Shown here: in pieces, positions 34,174 through 42,769 of the stretch
How positions within the stretch are numbered: position 1 is the first letter of the stretch
How the letters are laid out: each line of letters starts with the position of its first letter
From: Ideonella margarita
GTDB taxonomy: Bacteria > Pseudomonadota > Gammaproteobacteria > Burkholderiales > Burkholderiaceae_C
Direction: 5' to 3'
Length of the DNA: 64,000 nucleotides
NCBI RefSeq assembly: GCF_038066635.1
Contig: NZ_JBBUTI010000010.1
Coordinates: 116,250-180,249 of the forward strand
Notes under the pieces: model-generated
The model's input: only the letters and a program-made list of their open reading frames with translations
The model's database searches: none
Told to the model about the DNA's origin: nothing
Made by a program: the position numbers and the translations under genes

Positions 34174-36156
34174 GTGATCAAGTTTTTTGCCCTCCGCCTG
34201 ACCCCGCTCGCACTGGCGATGTCCCTCGTTGCCTGTGGTGGCTCTGGTGACAGCAGCCTGTCAAACCCGCCCGTGGGCCTGGGCCGTGAGGACACCGCCC
34301 CGGTGCCCGATGAAACCAAGGTGCTGCCCTATGTGGACTATGCCTACACCAACCAGCGCGGCATGGCGCAGTACGCCACGCTGAGCACCAATGCGGGTGT
34401 TCGCGTGGTGTCTGGTTTCCTTGATCTGTGGACCCCCAGCTCCTTGATCGTCGATGCCGGGCAGACCGCGCCTGCCACGGGCAACTTCCCGGCAGTGACG
34501 GCCTCAGCCTGGAGCGGCATTCCCGGTGACGCCACCGACGGCAAGAAGGTGAACGCCGCTGTGCTGGACGCCAACATCCAGTACGTGGTGAACCTCACCG
34601 CCAACCGCACGGCCGAGCAGGCCACGGCAGCCTATCTTGATGACCGCCGCCAGAAGGGCTACAGCGTCACCGATGGCCTTGGCCCCTTGACCGATGCCTG
34701 GCGCACAGTGGCCCGCCAGACCACCACCATCACCGGCGTGCCGGCCGATGCCACCACCAAGCTTTACAACGATGGCGGCAACAACATCGGCGTGGGCGTG
34801 GCCGGCGGCAACACCGAATTCGGCACCGTGGTCGACTTCGTGAACAGCCCGCCCAACGGCTCGACCGAGCCCGCCAAGCGCTTCTTCAAGTACGCCCGCC
34901 CATGGCGCTGGAGCACCAGCGTGAGCGTCGTGCCGAGCCTGGTGCCCGCCAAGAGCAGCACGCCCGCCACCGACGGCGGCTTCATCAGCGGCCACTCGGC
35001 CGAGGCGGTGCGCAGCGGCCTGATGATGGCCTACGTGGTGCCTGAGCGTTATGCCGAACTGGTGGCCCGTTCGCTGGAGCTGGGCGAGAACCGCATCATG
35101 GCCGGCATGCACTCCCCACTCGACGTGATCGGTGGCCGCATCCAGGCCCAGGCCGTGATTGCTGCAGCCCTGTACAACCAGGCCAACAAGCAGGTGCCCA
35201 ACCCGGCCGGCGGCACGCTGGTGGTGGCTGACCAGCGCGACGCCGCCCGCACGCAGGCCCGCACGGCCCTGATGACGGCCGTGGGCGCGAAGGACGCGCT
35301 GGCGCTGCAAGCCTTTGCCCAATCCGGCACCAGCACCAACGACCGCTTTGCCGACCAAACCGCGATGCGCGCGGCGGCCCTGCGTCGCCTGACCTTCGGC
35401 TTCAGCCCGATTGCCGCCACCGACAAGGCTGCGGTGGTGCCGAAGGCGGCGGAGCTGCTGCTGGAAACCCGCTTCCCTTACCTGAGCGCCACGCAGCGCC
35501 GGGTGGTGTTGAAGTCGACCGCGCTGCCCTCGGGCTACCCCGCGATGGACGACGCCGAAGGCTGGGGCCGCCTGAACCTGTTCGCTGCCGCACAAGGCTA
35601 CGGCGCGCTGCAAGGCGACGTGACGGTGCAGATGGACGCAGCCCAGGGCGGCTTCCACGCCCGCGACACCTGGCGCAATGACCTGACCGGCGCGGGCCGC
35701 CTGCTCAAGACCGGCTCTGGCGAGCTGCGCCTGGCCGGCGCCGCCAGCACCTTCACCGGCGGCATCTGGCTGCAGGGCGGCACGCTGGCCGCTGACACCG
35801 CCACCGCACTGGGTGCCGGCGATGTCTACATCGAACAAGGCGCGCTGCAAGTGGTGGCCAGCCAGCCGGTGCAGGTCAGCCGCAACCTGACCCAGCTGCC
35901 CACCGGCACGCTGCAGGTGGTGCTGGGCGCCAAGGGCCAGGGCAGCCTGAACGTGTCGGGCACCGCCCGCATCGAAGGCGACCTGCAGGTGAGCTTCGCT
36001 GCCGGCATGGCCCCGAAGGTGGGCGACGTGCTGCCGGTGCTGACCCACGGTGCGCGCTTCGGCAACTTCCGCCGCATTACCGTCAGCGGCTACAAGGCCG
36101 TGGCGGTGTATTCGGACACGGGTGTGAGCTTGAAGATCACGGCGGTGGGTGGCTGA
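34174..36156 (+). CDS. PAP2-family phosphatase lipoprotein with autotransporter-associated strand repeats
   Basis: 660 residues from a GTG at 34174 (a TTG at 34138 is possible but gives no sensible signal peptide). Lipobox near residue 20 (AMSLVAC-GG). The class A/PAP2 signature is complete: KRFFKYARP fits KX6RP, SGHSAEA supplies the nucleophile-region His, and NRIMAGMHSPLD fits the R-X5-H-X3-D element. The C-terminal ~170 residues contain autotransporter-associated beta-strand repeats (GAGRLLKTGSGELRLAG; FTGGIWLQGGTLAAD) but no beta-barrel. Probably an outer-membrane anchored or exposed acid phosphatase; substrate unknown. It sits alone between two flagellar operons, bounded by terminators on both sides. 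Confidence 0.82.
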   Translation: MIKFFALRLTPLALAMSLVACGGSGDSSLSNPPVGLGREDTAPVPDETKVLPYVDYAYTNQRGMAQYATLSTNAGVRVVSGFLDLWTPSSLIVDAGQTAPATGNFPAVTASAWSGIPGDATDGKKVNAAVLDANIQYVVNLTANRTAEQATAAYLDDRRQKGYSVTDGLGPLTDAWRTVARQTTTITGVPADATTKLYNDGGNNIGVGVAGGNTEFGTVVDFVNSPPNGSTEPAKRFFKYARPWRWSTSVSVVPSLVPAKSSTPATDGGFISGHSAEAVRSGLMMAYVVPERYAELVARSLELGENRIMAGMHSPLDVIGGRIQAQAVIAAALYNQANKQVPNPAGGTLVVADQRDAARTQARTALMTAVGAKDALALQAFAQSGTSTNDRFADQTAMRAAALRRLTFGFSPIAATDKAAVVPKAAELLLETRFPYLSATQRRVVLKSTALPSGYPAMDDAEGWGRLNLFAAAQGYGALQGDVTVQMDAAQGGFHARDTWRNDLTGAGRLLKTGSGELRLAGAASTFTGGIWLQGGTLAADTATALGAGDVYIEQGALQVVASQPVQVSRNLTQLPTGTLQVVLGAKGQGSLNVSGTARIEGDLQVSFAAGMAPKVGDVLPVLTHGARFGNFRRITVSGYKAVAVYSDTGVSLKITAVGG

Positions 36157-36179
36157 GCGAATCGCCCGGAAATGCAAAA

Positions 36180-36203
36180 AAGCCCACGCGAGTGGGCTTT
36201 TGT
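36180..36203. terminator. bidirectional terminator between PAP2 gene and flgN
   Basis: AAGCCCAC (36180-36187), loop GCGA, GTGGGCTT (36192-36199), with A-run on the left and TTTTGTTT on the right, so it can serve both convergent genes. Confidence 0.9.
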
Positions 36204-36224
36204 TTGGGGAAATCAACCGCAGCC

Positions 36225-36635
36225 TCAGGCCTGCAGCACGCCGCCTTGTGAGGGCGGCCGGTAGGCCTGCCCCTGTGCGCCATACAAGCCCGGGCGGCCG
36301 GCTTGTGCGTCGGGCAGCAACACGTCGATCGCGCGGTCCAGGGCGGTGGTGGCGCGGGCCACGGCTTCGCGCTGGGCAGCCACCTGGCCACCGGTCATCG
36401 CCAGTCGGCGACGCAAAGTGGGCGGCACGCCGCCGTGGCGGGCAGCGCTGCTGAAGCGGTCAACGGCGGCGGCGAGCGCGCGGTGCAGGTCAGACGCCGC
36501 CTGCTCGGTGGCGGCGGGGTCTTGTTGTTTCAGGGCGGTGCCCAGGGCAGCCAGGTGCAGCTCGACCTGCCCGAGGCAGGTTTCGAGTTCGGCGGTTTCA
36601 CGCACCGCCGCTTGTTCGGGGGACGAGCTCAACAT
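36225..36635 (-). CDS. flgN: FlgN-like chaperone for FlgK and FlgL
   Basis: 136 residues, helical, Ala/Gln-rich with LETCLGQVELHLAALGTALK and TTALDRAIDVLLPDAQ. FlgN proteins are poorly conserved; assignment rests on size, helical content and position directly downstream of flgM in the same orientation (90 bases apart). FlgN keeps the hook-filament junction proteins FlgK and FlgL export-ready; both are encoded in this window. The C-terminus (YGAQGQAYRPPSQGGVLQA) is unstructured. Confidence 0.75.
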   Translation of the reverse strand: MLSSSPEQAAVRETAELETCLGQVELHLAALGTALKQQDPAATEQAASDLHRALAAAVDRFSSAARHGGVPPTLRRRLAMTGGQVAAQREAVARATTALDRAIDVLLPDAQAGRPGLYGAQGQAYRPPSQGGVLQA

Positions 36636-36725
36636 GATGGCTTGTTGCCGGCCGGCGCCGGCAAAGAGGCGAATTCAAACGTCAACGAGGATCACGACCA
36701 CCAGGTGGCCGCAGCAGCCCTGCTC

Positions 36726-37022
36726 TCAGCGGCGGCGCTGCAACAGCTCGTCGGCGTTGCTGATCAGCTTGTCGGCGATCTTTTCCGGGTTGATCTTGAA
36801 CTCGCCGTTGCGGATGGCCGCAGCGATGCGCTCGACCTTGGCCGCGTCGAAGCTGCCTTCGCCGGAAGCGCTGGTCAGCATGCTGGCGGTGGCCGACAGG
36901 GCGACCTTGGTGCCGTTCTCCGAGGCTTCGGTGGCACCGGCTTTCTTGTCGGCAGTCTGGGCTTTGCGATCCGCATTCAGCGTGGTCGCCAAGCTGGAAA
37001 CGTCTGGTGAGCCGATTTTCAT
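36726..37022 (-). CDS. flgM: anti-sigma-28 factor FlgM
   Basis: 98 residues. Disordered N-terminal half after MKIGSPD, then the two FliA-binding helices (DAAKVERIAAAIRNGEFKIN and PEKIADKLISNADELLQ). FlgM blocks FliA until it is exported through the completed hook-basal body. AGGAG lies seven bases upstream of the ATG and a very good sigma-28 promoter precedes it, giving the usual feedback loop. Confidence 0.94.
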   Translation of the reverse strand: MKIGSPDVSSLATTLNADRKAQTADKKAGATEASENGTKVALSATASMLTSASGEGSFDAAKVERIAAAIRNGEFKINPEKIADKLISNADELLQRRR

Positions 37023-37076
37023 GATGATCTCCTGCGGGGCCTGAGGGCCTCAGAACTCCCGGTACACATGATCGTA

Positions 37077-37103
37077 GTATCGGAGGGCCACGAAAGAACT
37101 TTA
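37077..37103 (-). promoter_or_regulatory. sigma-28 promoter, flgM-flgN
   Basis: On the minus strand TAAAGTTC (37103-37096), 11 bases, TCCGATAC (37084-37077): 7 of 8 and 6 of 8 to TAAAGTTT-N11-GCCGATAA. It lies about 55 bases upstream of flgM. It is the only promoter in the window with the enterobacterial type TAAAGTT -35. Confidence 0.75.
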
Positions 37104-37196
37104 ATGGTTTTCATCGTGGAGATGGCGGTCGTTTAGATGGGTGTTTGGTCTGTACTTCACCCTTTATGTCGGCCACCTGGTGCCGACGCTTGAGGG

Positions 37197-37931
37197 TCAC
37201 AGCTTCACCTCGACTTGTCGATCGGCGGTTGGGCGGCCGGTGAGCGTGCGCCCGTTCTCGGTGCGCACCTTCACGAACTGGCCTTCCAGGCCCGGGCCCA
37301 TGGCCTGGCCTTCGGTCACGATCTGCCAGCCGTTGCCCATGGCCAGCACGCGCACGGTTTCCCCGGCGGCAAACCACTGGCGTTGTTTCAGGTCGGTGGT
37401 GCGCAGGGTAGTGCCTGCCGCCAGCGGACGGGTGAGGCTGCGGCCCAGTGCCAGGCCGGGCACGGCCACGGTGGTGCCGGGCGCATCCGACACATCCACT
37501 TCCGCCAGGCCCAGGTGGGTGCTGTCGAGCACGGTGCCGGCGGGCAGGGCGCTGGCCACCACCACCGCCTGGCGCCACAGGCGCACGGTCACAGGCAGGG
37601 TCACGTTCCAGTTCTTCGGGCCGTCCACGCAGCGCAAACCGATGCGGCTGCGGCCCAGGGCGGGTACGCCAGCGGGCAGGTAGGTGTCGATCTTGAGGCA
37701 GGGGGCCAGCTGCAGGCGGCTGTCGAGCGTGCCCACCACCACCTCGATGCGGCCGTTGGCGGCGTCGGCTTCCGGGGTTCGGGCCAATTGAGTGGCGCCC
37801 TGGCGCGCCAGGGCTTCAATGTCCTGCAGCGGAAGCTCGTTGGTCTGGGCCAGGCTGGCCTGGGCCAGCAACAAGCTGGCCATCAGCGCCCGGAGCAGGG
37901 CAGCGGTGCGGGCGAGGGGGCGGGGCGGCAT
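37197..37931 (-). CDS. flgA: P-ring assembly chaperone FlgA
   Basis: 244 residues from the ATG at 37931 (a TTG ten codons upstream is possible). Signal peptide ~10-32 (LLRALMASLLLAQASLAQ). The SAF/ChapFlgA domain covers the C-terminal ~140 residues (VVVASALPAGTVLDSTHLGL; RPLAAGTTLRTTDLKQRQWF; GNGWQIVTEGQAMGPG). FlgA acts in the periplasm to assemble FlgI into the P ring. Divergent from flgB, with 199 bases between start codons in which I could not assign a promoter. Confidence 0.94.
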   Translation of the reverse strand: MPPRPLARTAALLRALMASLLLAQASLAQTNELPLQDIEALARQGATQLARTPEADAANGRIEVVVGTLDSRLQLAPCLKIDTYLPAGVPALGRSRIGLRCVDGPKNWNVTLPVTVRLWRQAVVVASALPAGTVLDSTHLGLAEVDVSDAPGTTVAVPGLALGRSLTRPLAAGTTLRTTDLKQRQWFAAGETVRVLAMGNGWQIVTEGQAMGPGLEGQFVKVRTENGRTLTGRPTADRQVEVKL

Positions 37932-38130
37932 GGTGGCAACGTCATTCGGGGATGCCGCCAATGTAGGGACGCACGTGGGCCGGGGTGCGCAGAAATGCGC
38001 TGCCCGGCGGGGTCTATTCGCCCCTTCCGGTGGCTGCCCGCACTTTCACAATCGCCCCACGTTCTGATCCGTGTGCCCGTGTCGTGTTGTTGTCGGCACA
38101 CCAGAGCGACTCCTGAAGGGGAGATTCACC

Positions 38131-38553
38131 ATGCTGAACCGCTTGACGCAAAACCTGGACTTTCAGACCGAGGCGCTCACCTTGCGCGCCGAGCGGCAGC
38201 GTCTGATTGCCAGCAACATCGCGAATGCCGACACGCCCGGTTATGTGGCCCGCGAGATGGATTTCTCGCAGGCCCTGCGGGAAGCCACCGGCAGCCTGGC
38301 CGCAGGTGGTGCCGCCCGCATGCAGACCACGCAGTCCGGCCACATCCAGCCGATGGCCGGCAGCCTGGGCGGGCCGGTGGGCCTGAAGTACGCCGCGGCC
38401 GCGCAAACCAACCTCGATCGCAACTCGGTGGACATGGACCGCGAACGCGCGTCCTTCGCCGAGAACTCGGTCAAGTACGAAGCCACCCTGCGCTTCATCA
38501 ACGGCAGCGTGCGCTCGATGCTCGATGCCATGAAGAGCCCCAGCCAGGGCTGA
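38131..38553 (+). CDS. flgB: proximal rod protein FlgB
   Basis: 140 residues from the ATG at 38131 (AAGGGGAG upstream). Contains the rod-protein signature LIASNIANADTPGYVAREMD (residues ~25-44) and the C-terminal FINGSVRSMLDAMKSPSQG. It forms the proximal rod with FlgC, FlgF and FliE. First gene of flgB-L. Confidence 0.96.
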   Translation: MLNRLTQNLDFQTEALTLRAERQRLIASNIANADTPGYVAREMDFSQALREATGSLAAGGAARMQTTQSGHIQPMAGSLGGPVGLKYAAAAQTNLDRNSVDMDRERASFAENSVKYEATLRFINGSVRSMLDAMKSPSQG

Positions 38554-38566
38554 TTAGGAGCACGTC

Positions 38567-39016
38567 ATGAGCATGTTCAAGGTCTTCGACATTTCCGGCA
38601 GCGCCGTCAGCGCGCAGAGCCAGCGGCTGAACGTGGTGGCCTCCAACCTGGCCAACGCCGACACCGTGGCCGGCCCCGATGGCCAGGTCTACAAGGCCCG
38701 CAACGTGGTCTTCAAGACCGTGATGATGGACACCGCCGGCAGCGCGGCCCGTGGCGAGGCCGACAACCCGGTGATGGCCAGTGCCGGCGTGCGGGTGTCT
38801 GACGTGACCGAAGACCAGACCCCCGGCCGCAAGGTGCTGAACCCGGCGCACCCGCTGGCGGACAAGGACGGCTACGTCACCTACAGCAACGTGAATGCGG
38901 TGGAGGAGATGGTCAACATGATCTCTTCCTCGCGCTCCTACCAGAACAACATCGAGGTCATGAACACGGCCAAGTCGCTGTTGCAGAAGACCTTGCAGAT
39001 GGGCCAGGGCGTTTGA
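38567..39016 (+). CDS. flgC: proximal rod protein FlgC
   Basis: 149 residues. Rod signature RLNVVASNLANADTVAGPDG and the C-terminal D0 helix (VEEMVNMISSSRSYQNNIEV). Lies 13 bases behind flgB, preceded by TTAGGAG. Exported rod subunit; full length. Confidence 0.97.
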   Translation: MSMFKVFDISGSAVSAQSQRLNVVASNLANADTVAGPDGQVYKARNVVFKTVMMDTAGSAARGEADNPVMASAGVRVSDVTEDQTPGRKVLNPAHPLADKDGYVTYSNVNAVEEMVNMISSSRSYQNNIEVMNTAKSLLQKTLQMGQGV

Positions 39017-39050
39017 GCCCGGCCTCCACACCCGCTTCTGAAAGTCCGAC

Positions 39051-39707
39051 ATGACCACCATCGCCAACAACACCGTCACCAACACCGCGGCCTCCAGCGC
39101 CACGGCCACCGGCTCGTCAGCCACCTCGGCCAGTGAGCAGTCCGACCGGTTCCTGAAGCTGCTGGTCGCCCAGATGCAGAACCAGGACCCGCTGAACCCG
39201 CTGGACAACGCACAGGTGACGAGCCAGATGGCGCAGATCAGCACGGTCAACGGGCTGGAAAAGGTCAACACCACCATCGGCGGGCTGGGCAGCCAGTTCA
39301 CCCAGCTGCAGGCTATGCAGGGCGCAGCATTGGTGGGCCACGACGTGGCGATCGAGGGCAATGCCCTGCGTGAAACCGCGGGCAAAGGCGATGGCGGCTA
39401 CGAGCTGAGCAGCAAGGCCGACAAGGTCAAGATCGAGATCAGCACGGCCGACGGCACGGTGGTGAAGACCATCAACGAAACCTCGCTGGATGCCGGCCGC
39501 CACACCTTCAACTGGGACGTGCCGTCGTCGTTGCAAGGCACCGGGCTGACCTACAAGGTCACGGCCACGGCAGGCGACAAGACGGTTCAGTCGATGACGC
39601 TGCAGCACGAGCGCATCAGCGCCGTCAGCACTTTCGGCAACCAGCTGGCCGTGGAGCTGGGCAATGGCAACCGCATCGCCTACGACGCCATCTGGGCCTT
39701 CCTCTGA
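39051..39707 (+). CDS. flgD: hook scaffolding protein FlgD
   Basis: 218 residues. The N-terminal region DRFLKLLVAQMQNQDPLNPL with NAQVTSQMAQISTVNGLEK is diagnostic of FlgD; the C-terminal half has the FlgD Ig/tudor-like hybrid domain (DAGRHTFNWDVPSSLQGTGL). FlgD caps the growing hook and is absent from the finished flagellum. Confidence 0.95.
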   Translation: MTTIANNTVTNTAASSATATGSSATSASEQSDRFLKLLVAQMQNQDPLNPLDNAQVTSQMAQISTVNGLEKVNTTIGGLGSQFTQLQAMQGAALVGHDVAIEGNALRETAGKGDGGYELSSKADKVKIEISTADGTVVKTINETSLDAGRHTFNWDVPSSLQGTGLTYKVTATAGDKTVQSMTLQHERISAVSTFGNQLAVELGNGNRIAYDAIWAFL

Positions 39708-39756
39708 ACACCGTGCTGCACACGCACACCCCCACTGAATTCGCCAGGAGCACACC

Positions 39757-41028
39757 ATGAGCTTTCAACAAGGACTTTCCGGTCTGAACGTCACCTCCAA
39801 GAGCCTGGAGGTGATCGGCAACAACGTGGCGAACGCCAACACCTATGGCGCCAAGGCGTCGCGGGCGGAGTTTGCCGACATGTATGCCAATGCGCTGAAC
39901 GGCGCCGGCGTGAACAACATCGGCATCGGCGTGCGGCTGGCGGCGGTGTCGCAGCAGTTCACCCAGGGCGGCATCACGTCGACCGAGAATCCGATGGACG
40001 TGGCCATCAACGGCGGCGGCTTCTTCCAGCTGACCGACGGCGTTAATCCGGTCACCTACAGCCGCAACGGCCAGTTCAAGGTCGACAAGGAAGGCTACAT
40101 CGTCAACAACGAGAAGCTGCAGCTGATGGGCTACCAGGCCGACGGCAATGGCGTGATCCAGCCGGGCCTGGCCGTGCCGTTGCGCCTGCCGACCGCCGGC
40201 ATCTCGCCTGCCGAAACCAACAAGGTGAACCTGGAGTTCAACCTCGATTCGCGCGAAGGTGTGCGTGACCCGGGTGCCACCGTGTCGCCGCGCATCGACT
40301 TCACCGATGCGGACACCTACAACAAGGCCACTTCGGTGACCGTGTTTGACCAGAAGGGCCAGCCCGTGGCCCTGACGTACTACTTCCAGAAGACGGACAC
40401 CGACAAGTGGAACGTCTACGCCACCGCCAACGGCAAGACCATCGGCGGCGTTGACGGTGATCCGCAGCCGATCAGCGGCACCGATGCACTGAGCTTCACC
40501 ACCGACGGCGCAACGATTTCGCCGTCCTCGCTCACTGTCGACATCCCGGCGTCCACCAATGTGAACGGCGCCGTCACGCTGCCGATCAGTGGCGTGGAGA
40601 TTGATCTGTCGGGCTCGACCCAGTACGGCACCAACTTCGCCACCACCAACGTGGCGCAGGACGGCTATGCGCCGGGCTCGCTGACCAGCATCGTCATCGA
40701 AGGCACGGGCATCGTGATGGCGCGTTATTCGAACGGCCAGTCCAAGCCGGCCGGCCAGGTCGAGCTGGCCTCGTTCCGCAACCCGCAGGGCCTGCAGCCG
40801 ATGGGCGGCAACGGCTGGCAACGCACCTATGCCTCGGGTGACCCGGTGGTGGGCACGCCGGGCGTGGGCAACATGGGTGATCTGCAATCGGGCGCGCTGG
40901 AAGAGTCGAACGTCGACCTGACCGGCGAGCTGGTGAACATGATCACCGCGCAGCGCAACTACCAGGCCAATGCGCAGACCATCAAGACGATGGACCAGGT
41001 CATGCAGACGCTGGTCAACCTGCGTTGA
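39757..41028 (+). CDS. flgE: flagellar hook protein FlgE
   Basis: 423 residues, normal for FlgE. N-terminal QQGLSGLNVTSKSLEVIGNN plus NVANANTYGAKASRAEFADM, then the D1 region with INGGGFFQLTDGVNPVTYSR, and C-terminal LTGELVNMITAQRNYQANAQ. A CAGGAG ribosome binding site precedes the ATG. Forms the universal-joint hook. Confidence 0.97.
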   Translation: MSFQQGLSGLNVTSKSLEVIGNNVANANTYGAKASRAEFADMYANALNGAGVNNIGIGVRLAAVSQQFTQGGITSTENPMDVAINGGGFFQLTDGVNPVTYSRNGQFKVDKEGYIVNNEKLQLMGYQADGNGVIQPGLAVPLRLPTAGISPAETNKVNLEFNLDSREGVRDPGATVSPRIDFTDADTYNKATSVTVFDQKGQPVALTYYFQKTDTDKWNVYATANGKTIGGVDGDPQPISGTDALSFTTDGATISPSSLTVDIPASTNVNGAVTLPISGVEIDLSGSTQYGTNFATTNVAQDGYAPGSLTSIVIEGTGIVMARYSNGQSKPAGQVELASFRNPQGLQPMGGNGWQRTYASGDPVVGTPGVGNMGDLQSGALEESNVDLTGELVNMITAQRNYQANAQTIKTMDQVMQTLVNLR

Positions 41029-41062
41029 TGTCCTTCACCGACTGAGCTGAACGGGAGCCGCC

Positions 41063-41794
41063 ATGGACCGCATGATCTACCTCTCGATGGCCGGGGCCAA
41101 GGCCGCGATGCAGCGCCAGGAAGTGCTCTCGCACAACCTGGCCAACGTGGCCACCACCGGCTTTCGCGAGCAGATGGCCGCGTTCCGCGCGGTGCCCGTG
41201 CGCGGCGATGGCGCCTCCACCCGGGTGTATTCGCTCGAAACCACCACGGGCTACAACCCCGATGCCGGCCCCATCGCCGCCACCGGGCGCAACCTGGATG
41301 TGGCGATGAAGGGCAATGCCTGGATGGCCGTGCAGTCGCTCGACGGCACCGAGGCCTACACGCGGGCGGGCTCGCTCGATGTGAATGCCGAAGGCTTGCT
41401 GGTGGCGCGTGGCGGCTTGCCGGTGAATGGCGACGCCGGCCCGCTGACGGTGCCGACCAATGCGTCGGTCGACATCGCACCCGACGGCACCGTTTCAGCC
41501 ACCGTGCCTGGCGGCCGTCCGCAGGCGATCGGCAAGATCAAGATGGTGACGCCGGAGGTGGCGCTCAAACGTGGTGACGACGGCCTGTTCCGCAGCGCCG
41601 ATGGCAACGATCTGGATGCCGACCCCAACGCACGTCTGCAGGACGGCGCGCTCGAAGGCTCGAACGTCAGCCCGGTGCAGACGATGGTCGCGATGATCTC
41701 GGCGGCGCGGCAGTTCGAGCACCAGATGAAGCTGCTGCAGCTGTCTGAAAAACAGGACCAGCAGGCCTCGCGTCTGCTGGGGCAGGGCGGTTGA
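41063..41794 (+). CDS. flgF: proximal rod protein FlgF
   Basis: 243 residues. Starts MDRMIYLSMAGAKAAMQRQE followed by VLSHNLANVATTGFREQMA, typical of FlgF, with the C-terminal VSPVQTMVAMISAARQFEHQ. Exported rod subunit. Unusually it is followed by a strong terminator-like hairpin before flgG. Confidence 0.97.
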   Translation: MDRMIYLSMAGAKAAMQRQEVLSHNLANVATTGFREQMAAFRAVPVRGDGASTRVYSLETTTGYNPDAGPIAATGRNLDVAMKGNAWMAVQSLDGTEAYTRAGSLDVNAEGLLVARGGLPVNGDAGPLTVPTNASVDIAPDGTVSATVPGGRPQAIGKIKMVTPEVALKRGDDGLFRSADGNDLDADPNARLQDGALEGSNVSPVQTMVAMISAARQFEHQMKLLQLSEKQDQQASRLLGQGG

Positions 41795-41822
41795 TGCACA
41801 GCGTCGGCGCAGATTGAAAAAC

Positions 41823-41845
41823 GGGGCCTTCGAGGCCCCTTTTTC
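41823..41845 (+). terminator. terminator-like hairpin between flgF and flgG
   Basis: GGGGCCT (41823-41829), loop TCG, AGGCCCC (41833-41839), then TTTTT. It has every hallmark of a rho-independent terminator although it lies inside the flgB-L gene string. Confidence 0.8.
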
Positions 41846-41860
41846 ATGCCCTTGCCGGGC

Positions 41861-41868
41861 TCAAGTTC
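41861..41868 (+). promoter_or_regulatory. sigma-28-type -35 element upstream of flgG
   Basis: GGGCTCAAGTTC, with the TCAAGTTC octamer identical to that before flagellin 1 and fliD, directly after the flgF terminator. No good GCCGATAA-like -10 follows at 11-13 bases (GTTTCGAC at best), so promoter activity is uncertain. Confidence 0.3.
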
Positions 41869-41914
41869 GGCGGATCATCGGTTTCGACTTGCAGTACCCC
41901 TCAGGAGCCTGGCC

Positions 41915-42697
41915 ATGATCCGTTCACTCTGGATTTCAAAGACCGGGATGGAAGCCCAGCAGATGCAGCTGGACCACATCTCGAACAACCTGTCCAACGT
42001 GGCCACCACCGGCTACAAACGCTCGCATGCCGCCTTCGAGGATTTGATCTATCAAAACCTGCGGCAGTCGGGTGCGGCGTCTTCTGAAGCCACGCAGCTG
42101 CCGACCGGCCTGCAGGTGGGCCTGGGTACACGCGCCGTGGCCAGCTCGCGCAACTTCAGCCAGGGCAACCTGCAGCAGAGCAGCGGCACGCTGGACGTGG
42201 CGATCAAGGGCAACGGCTTCTTCCAGATAAACAACCCCGACGGCACCACGGGCTACACCCGTGACGGCTCGTTCCAGCTGGACAACGCGGGGCAGATCGT
42301 CACCAACAACGGCTACCTGGTGCAGCCGGGCATCACCATTCCGGCCAATGCGCAGAGCGTGACGATTGCCAATGACGGCACGGTCACGGTCAGCCTGCCG
42401 GGCCAGGCAACACCCGCCACCGTGGGTCAGCTGCAGATGGCCAGCTTCATCAATCCGGCCGGCCTGGAGCCGCGCGGCCAGAACCTGTATGCGGAAACGG
42501 CTGCCTCGGGCGCGCCCAACCAGTCGGCGCCCGGCACCAACGGCATGGGTTCTCTGCAACAGGGTTTCCTGGAAACCTCGAACGTGAACGTGGTGGAAGA
42601 GCTGGTCTCGATGATCCAGACCCAGCGCGCCTACGAGCTCAACTCGAAGGCCGTGTCCACCTCTGACCAGATGCTGCAGCGCCTCGCGCAGCTCTGA
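41915..42697 (+). CDS. flgG: distal rod protein FlgG
   Basis: 260 residues from the ATG at 41915 (CAGGAG upstream). MIRSLWISKTGMEAQQMQLD and HISNNLSNVATTGYKRSHAA are diagnostic; the C-terminus has VNVVEELVSMIQTQRAYELN. Forms the distal rod. Standard length for the family, so the upstream extension of the frame is non-coding. Confidence 0.97.
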   Translation: MIRSLWISKTGMEAQQMQLDHISNNLSNVATTGYKRSHAAFEDLIYQNLRQSGAASSEATQLPTGLQVGLGTRAVASSRNFSQGNLQQSSGTLDVAIKGNGFFQINNPDGTTGYTRDGSFQLDNAGQIVTNNGYLVQPGITIPANAQSVTIANDGTVTVSLPGQATPATVGQLQMASFINPAGLEPRGQNLYAETAASGAPNQSAPGTNGMGSLQQGFLETSNVNVVEELVSMIQTQRAYELNSKAVSTSDQMLQRLAQL

Positions 42698-42769
42698 TCG
42701 CTGATGGGCCAGATTGGCCTGCTTGTTTGTCCGGCGTGGCCAAGGCCGCGCCCCTTCCGGAGTTTGACC

